From: Clostridia bacterium
Lineage (GTDB): Bacteria; Bacillota; Clostridia; Oscillospirales; CAG-272
Length of the DNA: 36,117 nt
Assembly: GCA_017531765.1 (NCBI GenBank)
Contig: JAFXKJ010000089.1
Coordinates: forward strand, 1 to 36,117
Direction: 5' to 3'
The notes below the pieces were generated by a model. The model ran no database searches. It was given only the letters and a program-made list of their open reading frames with translations, and was not told the origin of the DNA. The translations under genes were made by a program, and so were the position numbers. Within the stretch, counting starts at the first letter, position 1, and every line of letters begins with the position of its first letter. Below are positions 1 to 7,049 of the stretch, one piece after another.

Positions 1-434
1 AAACCGATGCACTCGTAATCCATATAACGTGAGGTCATGAGCATGAGCTGTTCGCGGGTAATGAGAGCTGTACCGCCGAAGGTCTCGGCATTACCGTAAC
101 CCGTGATAACGCCTGCACTCTCAGCCCAGCCCACGTACTGTCGGTATCAAGAATCTGCGGGAACATCGGTGAATGAAAAGTCCAGGTTCGCTTCACCGCC
201 CGCAAGACGGAAGAGAATAGCAACGTACTCAGCTCTCGTGAGGTTCTTGAGAGGTGCAAAAGTTGTGTCGGAGGTACCGTTCATGATACCGAGCCTGTTC
301 GCCTCGACGACTGCATCGGTATACCACGCGTCGTCGGGTACGTCTGTCCACTTGGTCGCACTAACGGACACGGCAGTGCATAAAAGAATGAGCGTGCACA
401 GCAGTAATAAAAATACTTTCGATGATCTTTTCAC
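1..434 (-). pseudogene. SLH-domain surface protein, interrupted by in-frame TGA, cut by window edge
   Basis: A signal peptide (residues 1-26, hydrophobic core LLLLCTLILLCTAVSVSA) is followed by an S-layer homology motif (KWTDVPDDAWYTDAV to LTRAEYVAILFRLAG) and the start of a second (FTDVPADS). A TGA at 147-149 (codon 96) interrupts that motif. The same frame then continues as YRQYVGWAESAGVITGY and ITREQLMLMTSRYM without another stop to the window edge. SLH motifs normally read D-x-W-Y here, so the TGA sits where Trp (TGG) is expected. The start is GTG at 432-434, with GAGG upstream. The gene lies 27 bp after miaA on the same strand, so it may share that transcript. SLH domains anchor proteins to the cell wall. 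It is either a one-base nonsense pseudogene or a leaky gene; the full protein cannot be judged. Confidence 0.6.
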
Positions 435-461
435 CTTAATAACCTCAACATTTCATATATT

Positions 462-1430
462 TTATTTGTTATTTTCGTTTAGTTTTGCAATAACCTCGTC
501 GGCAAGCTCAGAGACACTGTGAAGTATTCCGCCTTTGTCGGGTACAACTCTGATGCCGTCATACCTTTTGAACCATGTGATCTGCCGCTTTGCGTAATTT
601 CTCGTGTTCTTTTTTATAAGCTCCGTGGCAAATTCAAGGGTAACATCTCCTTTAACAAAAAAGAGCATTTCTTTGTAGCCGATTGCCTGAGCCGCAGTGG
701 AGCATTCCGGCAGCTTTCCGTTATCGTAAAGTCTTTTTACTTCCTCCACAAGTCCACCATCAATCATTAAGTCCACACGACGGTTGATCCTTTGGTAAAG
801 TATCTCACGGTCATTATAATCAAGTGTTACTACAGTGCAATCGTAAGGCGATTCACCTATGAGGCTTTCTCTGTCTGTTTGTGTTTTTGTTTTTCCCGTC
901 TTGAGATAGATTTCAAGAGCGCGGATAACGCGTTTTACGTTGTTGGGGTGGATCACTTCAGCAGAATCCGGGTCAACTTCACGTAGCCTTGCATGGAGTG
1001 CTTCGTTTCCGTTGGTATCGGCAAATTCCTGCAGTGCGCTTCTTAAACTATCCGATAAATCGCTGATTCCCGAAGACTCGGAGAATGAAGTCGGACGGAG
1101 AAGTGCATCAAGGTACATTCCCGTACCTCCGCAAATGATCGGAATCTTTCCTCGACCAACAATATCACCAATCGCTGCTGCGGCCCCCGCCGCATAGTCA
1201 GCCGCAGAATAATTAACTTCGGGGTCACACACGTCTATCATATGATGGGGTATTCCTGCCATCTCGTCAGACGTGGGCTTTGCAGTGCCGATGTCCATTC
1301 CGCGGTATATCTGCATCGAGTCACAGGAAACGATCTCACCGTCAAGACGGCGGGCAAGCTCCAGCGCAAGTGCCGATTTCCCCGATGCTGTTGCGCCGCC
1401 TACTGCTAAAATTTGGGGTTTATTAATCAT
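462..1430 (-). CDS. miaA: tRNA dimethylallyltransferase
   Basis: MiaA adds a dimethylallyl group from DMAPP to A37 of tRNAs that read UNN codons, the first step toward ms2i6A. The 322-residue product has the P-loop GGATASGKSALALELA near the N-terminus, then SCDSMQIYRGMDIGTAKP, PHHMIDV, GGTGMYLDAL and the C-terminal RNYAKRQITWFKR motif, all typical and in the usual order. I chose ATG at 1430 because AAAAGG lies 9 nt upstream; the in-frame GTG at 1460 has no ribosome site and would add ten residues absent from the family. It follows queA with a 56-bp gap that contains a 10-bp tandem repeat. Both genes modify tRNA and are probably cotranscribed. Stop TAA. Confidence 0.95.
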   Translation of the reverse strand: MINKPQILAVGGATASGKSALALELARRLDGEIVSCDSMQIYRGMDIGTAKPTSDEMAGIPHHMIDVCDPEVNYSAADYAAGAAAAIGDIVGRGKIPIICGGTGMYLDALLRPTSFSESSGISDLSDSLRSALQEFADTNGNEALHARLREVDPDSAEVIHPNNVKRVIRALEIYLKTGKTKTQTDRESLIGESPYDCTVVTLDYNDREILYQRINRRVDLMIDGGLVEEVKRLYDNGKLPECSTAAQAIGYKEMLFFVKGDVTLEFATELIKKNTRNYAKRQITWFKRYDGIRVVPDKGGILHSVSELADEVIAKLNENNK

Positions 1431-1460
1431 ATTTATCTGCCTTTTAGAGCAATAGCTCAC

Positions 1461-1490
1461 TATATGTTACTATATGTTACTATATGTTAA
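1461..1490. repeat. Three tandem copies of a 10-bp unit at the queA end
   Basis: The plus strand reads TATATGTTAC, TATATGTTAC, TATATGTTAA. On the coding strand each unit is TAACATATAG, and the first TAA is the queA stop. Because 10 is not a multiple of 3, the three TAA triplets fall in three different reading frames. No known element is recognised; it may be a slippage repeat. Confidence 0.85.
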
Positions 1491-2590
1491 AGAATAATCA
1501 TCGCATCTCCGAAGGAGAAGAATCTGTACTCGGTCTTTACCGCTTCCTCGTAGGCTGAAAGCATTCTTTCCCGTGAGGCGAAGGCTGAAACAAGCATGAG
1601 AAGCGTGCTTTCGGGAAGGTGGAAATTGGTGATCAGTGCATCTACAGCTTTGAAACGGTAACCGGGATAAATGAAAATGCCCGTGTCACCCGCATAGGGA
1701 AGAACCTGACCTTCATCACTTGAAACACTTTCGAGAACTCTGCAAGAGGTCGTACCCACAGCAATAGTTCTGCCCCCTGCCGCGCGCCGTGAGTTAATGA
1801 GCTCGGCAGTAGCGGAATCAACCATTATAAATTCGGAGTGCATCTCATGATCGGCGATATTCTCTTCTTTAACGGGTCGGAAGGTGCCAAGTCCCACGTG
1901 GAGAAGCACACGGGCGATCTTGCATCCCTTTGCTTCGATCTTTTCAAGGAGCTCTTCGGTAAAATGGAGTCCCGCAGTGGGAGCTGCTGCCGAGCCCTGG
2001 GTTTTTGAGTAAACCGTCTGGTATCTGTCCTGATCCTCTAACTTTTCGGTGATGTACGGAGGGAGGGGCATGGTACCGAGATCGTCAAGAGCATCGAAAA
2101 GGCTGCTGTAGCATGACGCAGGTACGAGTCTTACAACTCTGCATCCGCCTTCAACAACGTCTTCGATGTATGCGGAAAGCTTTCCGTCTCCGAATTCGAT
2201 TATGTCACCGATCTTAGCACGCTTGCCGGGCCCTGCGAGAGCTTCCCAACGGTCGTTTTCAAGCTGTTTCAAAAGAAGAAGCTCAACGGGAGATGTACTG
2301 TCCGTCTTTACGGTTTGACCAAGATCTTTATCATAGCGGTAAGCTCTGTGACCGATTATGCGTGCGGGAATAACCTTCGTTTCGTTTACAACGAGTGTGT
2401 CCCCCGGGTTTATGTAATCGAGAATATCATAAAAATGCTTATGCTCGTTGGCTTCGGCATTTCTGTCAATAACCATCAGCTTTGATGAGTCGCGGGGATA
2501 TACCGGAGTTTGTGCGATTCTCTCTTCGGGAAGGTCATAGCAAAAGTCCGAGAGCTTGAGGGATGTCTCTGGAAGTTGATTTTTTATCAT
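1487..2590 (-). CDS. queA: S-adenosylmethionine:tRNA ribosyltransferase-isomerase
   Basis: QueA transfers and isomerises the ribose of SAM onto 7-aminomethyl-7-deazaguanine in tRNA, giving epoxyqueuosine at the wobble position. Diagnostic stretches are LKLSDFCYDLPEERIAQTP, PRDSSKLMVIDR, KVIPARIIGHR, SAAAPTAGLHFTEELL, HVGLGTFRPV, HEMHSEF and ITNFHLPESTLLMLVSAF, spanning the family. The product is 367 aa from ATG 2590, which has TTGGAG 10 nt upstream; the upstream TTG at 2605 is less likely. It carries about 10 more N-terminal residues than many homologues. It is the first gene of the queA-miaA-(SLH) minus-strand group, divergent from the dapA riboswitch. Stop TAA lies inside the 10-bp tandem repeat. 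Confidence 0.95.
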   Translation of the reverse strand: MIKNQLPETSLKLSDFCYDLPEERIAQTPVYPRDSSKLMVIDRNAEANEHKHFYDILDYINPGDTLVVNETKVIPARIIGHRAYRYDKDLGQTVKTDSTSPVELLLLKQLENDRWEALAGPGKRAKIGDIIEFGDGKLSAYIEDVVEGGCRVVRLVPASCYSSLFDALDDLGTMPLPPYITEKLEDQDRYQTVYSKTQGSAAAPTAGLHFTEELLEKIEAKGCKIARVLLHVGLGTFRPVKEENIADHEMHSEFIMVDSATAELINSRRAAGGRTIAVGTTSCRVLESVSSDEGQVLPYAGDTGIFIYPGYRFKAVDALITNFHLPESTLLMLVSAFASRERMLSAYEEAVKTEYRFFSFGDAMIIL

Positions 2591-2648
2591 GCCATAATTC
2601 TCCAAGGTAGTATTTTCTGTAAAAAATTACGGAATATTGTATATCCGC

Positions 2649-2677
2649 TTGACAACGGATTATATTTGTGATAATAT
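2649..2677 (+). promoter_or_regulatory. Sigma-A type promoter for the dapAB transcript
   Basis: TTGACA at 2649-2654, a 17-nt spacer and TAATAT at 2672-2677. It lies about 40 nt before the lysine riboswitch, at the spacing expected for transcription through that leader. Confidence 0.75.
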
Positions 2678-2714
2678 ATCCCTATATGGATGCGGAATCA
2701 AACCTTTCCGTATC

Positions 2715-2890
2715 CAATATAATGATAGAGGAGCGCCTCCGATGAGTAACCGCGTGCAAGGCAACCGCATTGCCGCAAGAGTGCACGGTGAAGGGCGAGG
2801 GGTGCCGAAGATGTGTCGGCGGACGGCTCATCTGGGATGCTTGTCGAAAGAAAGCATACTGTCACCGTAAGGTGGAGGGCTATCTGTGTA
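2715..2890 (+). promoter_or_regulatory. Lysine riboswitch (L-box)
   Basis: This leader has the conserved blocks of the lysine aptamer in order: GATAGAGGAGCGC (2724-2736), GATGAGTAAC, GAAGGGCGAGGGGTGCCGAAG-like text (2790-2810, shown here only as its GTGCCGAAG core), GGACGGCTCATCTGGGATGC, CTTGTCGAAAGAAAGC and GGTGGAGGGCTATC (2871-2884). GATAG at the 5' end pairs with CTATC at the 3' end to form P1. A terminator follows at 2935-2956 and dapA starts at 3033. In the known family, bound lysine favours termination, so high lysine should switch off dapA-dapB. Confidence 0.88.
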
Positions 2891-2934
2891 TATCATTCTG
2901 TTATTTGGGATGATTATATTATATTACACAGACG

Positions 2935-2956
2935 GCCGGTTTTCAACCGGTTTTTA
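2935..2956 (+). terminator. Riboswitch-controlled intrinsic terminator
   Basis: CCGGTT (2936-2941), loop TTC, AACCGG (2945-2950), then TTTTTAT. It sits between the lysine aptamer and dapA, so it is most likely the expression platform. A second small hairpin, CGGAA/TTCCG at about 2964-2976, follows without a T run. Confidence 0.8.
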
Positions 2957-3032
2957 TATTTTTCGGAATTTTTCCGTAAAAAAAACGAAACAAAATTTCA
3001 GTAAATGTATCAATGGAAAGGTAATTTTCAAA

Positions 3033-3932
3033 ATGGGAACATTTAATAAGCAGATTGTGTTTGAAGGCGCGGCTACAGCGCTTATCACTCCTATGAAGAA
3101 CGGACTTGTTGATTATGAGGCATTCGGAAAGCTTATCGACTCTCAGATCGCGGGAGGAATTGATGCCCTCGTTGTGTGCGGTACAACAGGCGAAGCGGCA
3201 ACTCTTACCGACGAAGAGCACAAGGAGTGCATTAAGTTTACAGTGGAGAAGACAGCGGGCAGAGTTCCCGTTATAGCAGGTACAGGTTCTAACGATACCG
3301 CATACGCAAATGAGCTTTCAAAGTATGCTTGCGAAGTTGGCGCGGATGCCCTTCTCCTTGTAACACCTTACTACAACAAGACTTCCCCCAAGGGGCTTAT
3401 CAAGAATTTTCTTTCCACGGCGGATGCCTGCGACAAGCCTATCATTCTCTATAACGTTCCCGGAAGAACCGGCATGAATATGTCCGTCTCCGTACTTCGC
3501 GAGCTTGCAAAGCATGAGAGGATTGTTGGTATCAAGGAAGCATCGGGTAACCTCAGCCAGGTGGCTGAGATCGCCGCAGAGCTTGGTGACGATCTTGCAA
3601 TCTACAGTGGTAACGACGATCAGATCGTTCCCGTAATGTCCCTCGGCGGCCGCGGTGTTATCTCCGTTCTTTCCAATATCATGCCGAAAGAGACTCACGA
3701 TATGTGTGCACTTTTCGCAAAGGGTGACGTTGTGGCGGCGCGTGAGCTTCAGCTGAGGCTTCTCCACCTTATCAACAATCTCTTTATTGAGGTAAACCCC
3801 ATTCCCGTAAAGGCGGCTTGCGCTCTCATGGGTATGTGTACAGAGGAGATCAGACTCCCTCTCTGCGAGATGGATGAAGGTCATCTTGAAACTCTCAAGG
3901 CATCTATGCGCCGCGAGGGACTTATCGGTTGA
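3033..3932 (+). CDS. dapA: 4-hydroxy-tetrahydrodipicolinate synthase
   Basis: DapA condenses pyruvate with aspartate semialdehyde, the first committed step toward diaminopimelate and lysine. The 299-residue TIM-barrel protein has the pyruvate-binding GTTGEAATLT motif (residues 50-59), the catalytic Tyr140 in LYNVPGRTG, and Lys168 in GIKEASGN as the Schiff-base lysine. The start ATG at 3033 gives MGTFNKQIVFEGAATALITP, the usual N-terminal extent, with GGAAAGG about 11 nt upstream; the frame is open further upstream but that part overlaps the riboswitch. Stop is TGA at 3930-3932. dapB follows after 34 bp. Control by the lysine riboswitch is strongly implied. Confidence 0.96.
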   Translation: MGTFNKQIVFEGAATALITPMKNGLVDYEAFGKLIDSQIAGGIDALVVCGTTGEAATLTDEEHKECIKFTVEKTAGRVPVIAGTGSNDTAYANELSKYACEVGADALLLVTPYYNKTSPKGLIKNFLSTADACDKPIILYNVPGRTGMNMSVSVLRELAKHERIVGIKEASGNLSQVAEIAAELGDDLAIYSGNDDQIVPVMSLGGRGVISVLSNIMPKETHDMCALFAKGDVVAARELQLRLLHLINNLFIEVNPIPVKAACALMGMCTEEIRLPLCEMDEGHLETLKASMRREGLIG

Positions 3933-3966
3933 TCCGACTTAATGACGAAATAAAGGAAGTGTAAAT

Positions 3967-4725
3967 ATGAATCCGTGCAGAATACTTATTTCTGGCTGTT
4001 CGGGCAGACTCGGCAGTGTAATAGCGAAGATCGCCGCTGACAGCCGTGAAATTACTGTTGCCTGTGGAGTTGACCGCGTCGGTACGGCGGCTTTCCCGAT
4101 TTTAGATTCCTTTTCAAAGGTTGACGTTGAGTGCGACGTTATAATTGACGTGTCTCACCATACCGTAGCGCCCGAGCTTATGGAGTTTGCGGTGTCTAAG
4201 AATATACCCGTTGTAGTTTGTACAACAGGACATACGGAGGAAGAGGAAGCGGCAATTAGAAACGCGGCGGAAAAGATCCCCGTACTCAAGAGCCGTAATA
4301 TGTCACTCGGTATCAACGTAATGATGGAGCTTGTACGCCGTGCTGCTGCGGCTCTCGGTGACGGATACGACATTGAGGTCGTTGAAGCACACCACTCAAA
4401 GAAGCTCGATGCTCCCAGCGGTACAGCGCTCATGCTTGCAGATGCCGCAAAGGAAGTAAGAGAGGATGCTGAGTACGTGTACGACAGAACTCCTTACCGC
4501 CGTGAAAGAGATAAGCGTGAGATCGGAATCCACAGCGTGCGGGGCGGCACCATCGTTGGTGAGCATAGCGTGATCTTCGCGGGACTTGACGAAGTGATTA
4601 CCCTTTCCCACAGCGCGGGAAGCCGTGACCTCTTCGCCTCGGGTGCCATCAAGGCGGCGCTTTTCGTGAAGAACGCAAACGCAGGCTTCTACACCATGAG
4701 CGACGTTGTGCGCGCACTTGTATAA
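3967..4725 (+). CDS. dapB: 4-hydroxy-tetrahydrodipicolinate reductase
   Basis: DapB reduces the DapA product with NAD(P)H to tetrahydrodipicolinate, the second step of the diaminopimelate branch. The 252-residue protein begins with the nucleotide-binding loop SGCSGRLGSVIAKIA, has VVCTTGH and SRNMSLGINVM in the middle, and the signature EVVEAHHSKKLDAPSGTAL (about residues 138-156) with the catalytic His-His and Lys. The C-terminal HSAGSRDLFASGAIKAALFV matches the family. The start ATG has AAGGAAG 8 nt upstream. It is downstream of dapA in the same riboswitch-controlled transcript. Its last two codons and stop lie at the edge of a 48-nt sequence that recurs at 7546. Confidence 0.96.
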   Translation: MNPCRILISGCSGRLGSVIAKIAADSREITVACGVDRVGTAAFPILDSFSKVDVECDVIIDVSHHTVAPELMEFAVSKNIPVVVCTTGHTEEEEAAIRNAAEKIPVLKSRNMSLGINVMMELVRRAAAALGDGYDIEVVEAHHSKKLDAPSGTALMLADAAKEVREDAEYVYDRTPYRRERDKREIGIHSVRGGTIVGEHSVIFAGLDEVITLSHSAGSRDLFASGAIKAALFVKNANAGFYTMSDVVRALV

Positions 4726-4766
4726 GAAAATATAGAGAGCTTTCGGTTTTTTCGAAGGCTCTTTTT
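4719..4766 (+). repeat. 48-nt direct repeat, copy 1: dapB end plus terminator
   Basis: Positions 4719-4750 are identical to 7546-7577 (32 nt). The next two bases differ and the following 14 nt are again identical, giving 46 of 48. The copy includes the dapB stop codon (4723-4725) and a full intrinsic terminator: GAGAGCTTTCG, T-rich loop, CGAAGGCTC, TTTTT. The two copies bracket the AT-rich segment between dapB and the glycerate kinase operon. Confidence 0.9.
4732..4766 (+). terminator. Intrinsic terminator of dapAB
   Basis: The stem is formed by GAGAGCTTTCG and CGAAGGCTC with one G-T pair, a loop of T residues, and a TTTTT tail. It starts 7 nt after the dapB stop. Confidence 0.88.
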
Positions 4767-4837
4767 CGGTATATTATACAAAAATGTTCCCATGAATTGT
4801 TCAAGTAGTAGATAAATGGAATTAATTGTAATATATA

Positions 4838-4866
4838 TTTACATTTTTTTCTTTTTGTGATATAAT
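4838..4866 (+). promoter_or_regulatory. Promoter of the accessory segment
   Basis: TTTACA (4838-4843), a 17-nt T-rich spacer and a perfect TATAAT (4861-4866). It is the only strong promoter found before the caspase-like gene, leaving a leader of roughly 170 nt. Confidence 0.75.
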
Positions 4867-4888
4867 GAGCTTGTAGGATAGGCATGGC

Positions 4889-4918
4889 TAAATGACCATG
4901 TGGAAAATGGTCATTTTT
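4889..4918 (+). promoter_or_regulatory. Leader hairpin with short T run
   Basis: AAATGACCAT (4890-4899) pairs perfectly with ATGGTCATTT (4907-4916) around a 7-nt loop, ending in TTTTT. It resembles an attenuator and stands directly before the AGGAGGTG ribosome site of a short ORF. Confidence 0.6.
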
Positions 4919-4931
4919 AGGAGGTGTCAAG

Positions 4932-4985
4932 ATGCGGTATGCTATTGATAGAATTATCTTGTATAGGTGTGTGCATAAGATGTAG
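4932..4985 (+). CDS. Short leader ORF (17 codons)
   Basis: ATG at 4932 is preceded by a strong AGGAGGTG ribosome site and encodes MRYAIDRIILYRCVHKM before a TAG. The end of the ORF forms the left arm of a perfect 10-bp hairpin (GCATAAGATG 4973-4982, loop, CATCTTATGC 4988-4997). Ribosome position on this ORF could therefore alter the hairpin and expression of the downstream gene. No homology is recognised; translation is inferred from the ribosome site only. Confidence 0.4.
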   Translation: MRYAIDRIILYRCVHKM

Positions 4986-5045
4986 GTCATCTTATGCGTT
5001 TGCTATCTTGTTATGATTAATTCTTTTGAAAAATTGGAGGTAAAC

Positions 5046-6110
5046 ATGAAAACTACATACACTTTGATAAATAAAAGTATATCATTTTTTATTTCATTAG
5101 TTCTCATTTTAATGATTGTTCCAATATCAAGTTCCGCAGACTCAGGGGTAATATATGAGAGTGAAATTAATAATATGTTTTCAACTGCCGATTTTACCTA
5201 TGATGACAAAACTAATTATGGACAAATTGATTCAGTTGATGATGTTGATTTCTGGACAATTACATATACTTGAGCAGGGATGGTAAATCTTTATCTCGGA
5301 GACATACCTGCGGGATTTGATTATGATTTATATTTGTATAGGTATAATAGTTACGGTGTTATAGCTTATTCTGCCAAAACAAGCGGTAATTATGAGTTCA
5401 TACAGTTTACAGTTCGACCGGGTGATAAATACTATGCGAAAGTAGTTTCTAAAAGTAGCACGGTATCATCTGCTTATTATCAATTAAGATTCAAAAAATA
5501 TGAATATGGTGGAGCAAATTTGTATGGTTTTAATTTTAGTGATATATCTACTGTAAATCAAATTAGTAATGTTGCAACTCACCTTGAAAACATTGGGTAT
5601 ACTACTTGGGAGAATATTGACTATCCGGCTTCTTCGGCATATTCAATGTTGCCATATGGTTGGGTATACCTGTCAAGTAGTCATGCAAATGCAGGTTTTA
5701 CAGTATTTCGCAATAATGGTAGTGATTCATTTCTATTTGCTGATTATTCCGGTACTCTTTACGATAACTTCGAAAAGCTTTCAAGTCTCTCATATAATGC
5801 ATTGAGTCCTAAACGTTTGGTTATATATGCTGGGTGTTATACCGGTGCTACAAGTGACTCTTACGGTAATCTTGTTGAAATGACTTTGAGTAAAGGCGCA
5901 CATGCATGTTTCGGATGGTATAATAGTGTTATTACTGCAGATATGAGTAATTGGCTTAGTGAATTCTTTTATTTATGTGAAACCCAAAACAAAAGTGTTG
6001 CTGATATAATTATGTTAACTGCAAATAATCTGAGAGAAGGTTATACTGTTTATGATACATCAATTTTCAACATAAATGATGGTGATTCTTGTGATTCAGT
6101 CATCGTGTAA
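5046..6110 (+). pseudogene. Secreted PPC-domain, caspase-like (clan CD) cysteine peptidase, in-frame TGA
   Basis: ATG 5046 follows GGAGG and begins a signal peptide (ISFFISLVLILMIVPISSSA). Residues about 34-135 look like a bacterial pre-peptidase C-terminal (PPC) beta-sandwich: VDDVDFWTITYT, then AGMVNLYLGDIPAGFDYDLY. A single TGA at 5271-5273 (codon 76) splits this domain; the frame is otherwise open to TAA at 6108-6110. The rest resembles a caspase/CHAT-type fold: a candidate catalytic His213 in YLSSSHANAG, a candidate Cys264 in LVIYAGCYTG, then NLVEMTLSKGAHACFGW, the usual strand-helix after the Cys. The gene is clearly more AT-rich than the core genes. With readthrough the product is 354 aa; without it, an exported stub of 75 aa. 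The peptidase assignment comes from the motif pattern and is not certain. Confidence 0.6.
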
Positions 6111-6173
6111 TGATTGCGCTCAGATTGTTAAGCATCAAATTACAAGTATAATAAATAACATTGGAGGGTAAAT

Positions 6174-7049
6174 ATGAAAACAAAAGTTATATATTTTATT
6201 TTAACTGCTATTCTAATTATTTCTGTTCTTTCTGCCATTGCTATATATGCAACTGTCGCAGATACAAAAACTGAAGAAGTTCCTACAGACGTAAAAATCG
6301 AAAAAATCGTTTCACGAGATATTGAGAAAACAAAAAGTGTAAAACTTGGGAACGGTGAGACTATAGAACTGAATTATAATAAAACCCGCAATCTTTCCTT
6401 GAATCAATTTACTGATGATTATACAGATAAAAATAATAATACTTTTGAATTTAATGAAAAAGGTAAACTAAGCGGATTTGTAGTTAACGATGTTGTGTGT
6501 AGTCAAGCTAAGACTGATGAGGCTTTATTTGCTGTGGGAAATGGAAATGTTGTTTCTGAATCAGATGTGATCAATGTAGCAAAAGAACATCTTTCGAAAA
6601 TGTTCGGTGAATGATTTTCCGATTTTCAATTTGACGAAATAATAGATCATGGCGGGTATATGCGTTACACCGTGGTTTTTACTGAGAAATTTGGTGAAAA
6701 TGGATTTGTTAACGGTAACATATGTTACTGTGACGTATTCTCAAACGGTACTGTATTCTCAAGCGACATGGTTGAAAGATCGAATTTTGAAGATTTCAAC
6801 GAAGCAAGAATCAAAGGTATTACCGAAGATGATCTTCTTAAATATGCAACTGAAGCTTTTAATGAAGTTTACGGAGAACGTCTAAAGAGTATTGAAGTAA
6901 CTGAGATTAAGCTTATAAAAAACGAAGATAAATATTCACTTGAGATTATAGTCGGACTTGAAATAGCATTTGAAACCTCTGTGCCTGATTTGGGTATGGA
7001 AATGCCTTGCTATTCCATGGGAGACGTAATTTATTATGCGCTTGACTAA
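6174..7049 (+). pseudogene. Membrane-anchored or secreted protein, PepSY/YcdB-like repeats, in-frame TGA
   Basis: ATG 6174 has a GGAGG ribosome site 7 nt upstream and opens with a hydrophobic segment (residues 5-26, VIYFILTAILIISVLSAIAI). A TGA at 6612-6614 (codon 147) interrupts the frame, which then continues openly from FSDFQFDEIIDHGGYMRYTV to TAA at 7049. The two halves each carry a repeat-like pattern: a helix such as DVINVAKEHLSKMFGE or DDLLKYATEAFNEVYG, followed by beta strands. This resembles PepSY-type domains of extracytoplasmic proteins; that resemblance is weak. The ATG at 6660 lacks a proper ribosome site, so restart is doubtful. It lies 63 bp after the caspase-like gene and overlaps the next gene by 14 nt. 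Function unknown. Confidence 0.55.

Noticed and set aside
1428-1460. GTG 1460 as the miaA start
   Set aside because: ATG 1430 has AAAAGG at good spacing and yields the family N-terminus; the longer form adds residues with no counterpart.
6660-6662. Independent gene starting at ATG 6660
   Set aside because: No ribosome site at proper distance, and the frame is continuous with the upstream ORF across a single TGA.
5046-7049. Genetic code change with TGA read as Trp throughout the genome
   Set aside because: pyrH (TGA 18609) and cdsA (TGA 20929) end at TGA exactly where their families end, and reading through would run far into the next genes. TGA is therefore a normal stop here; only leaky or local readthrough remains possible.
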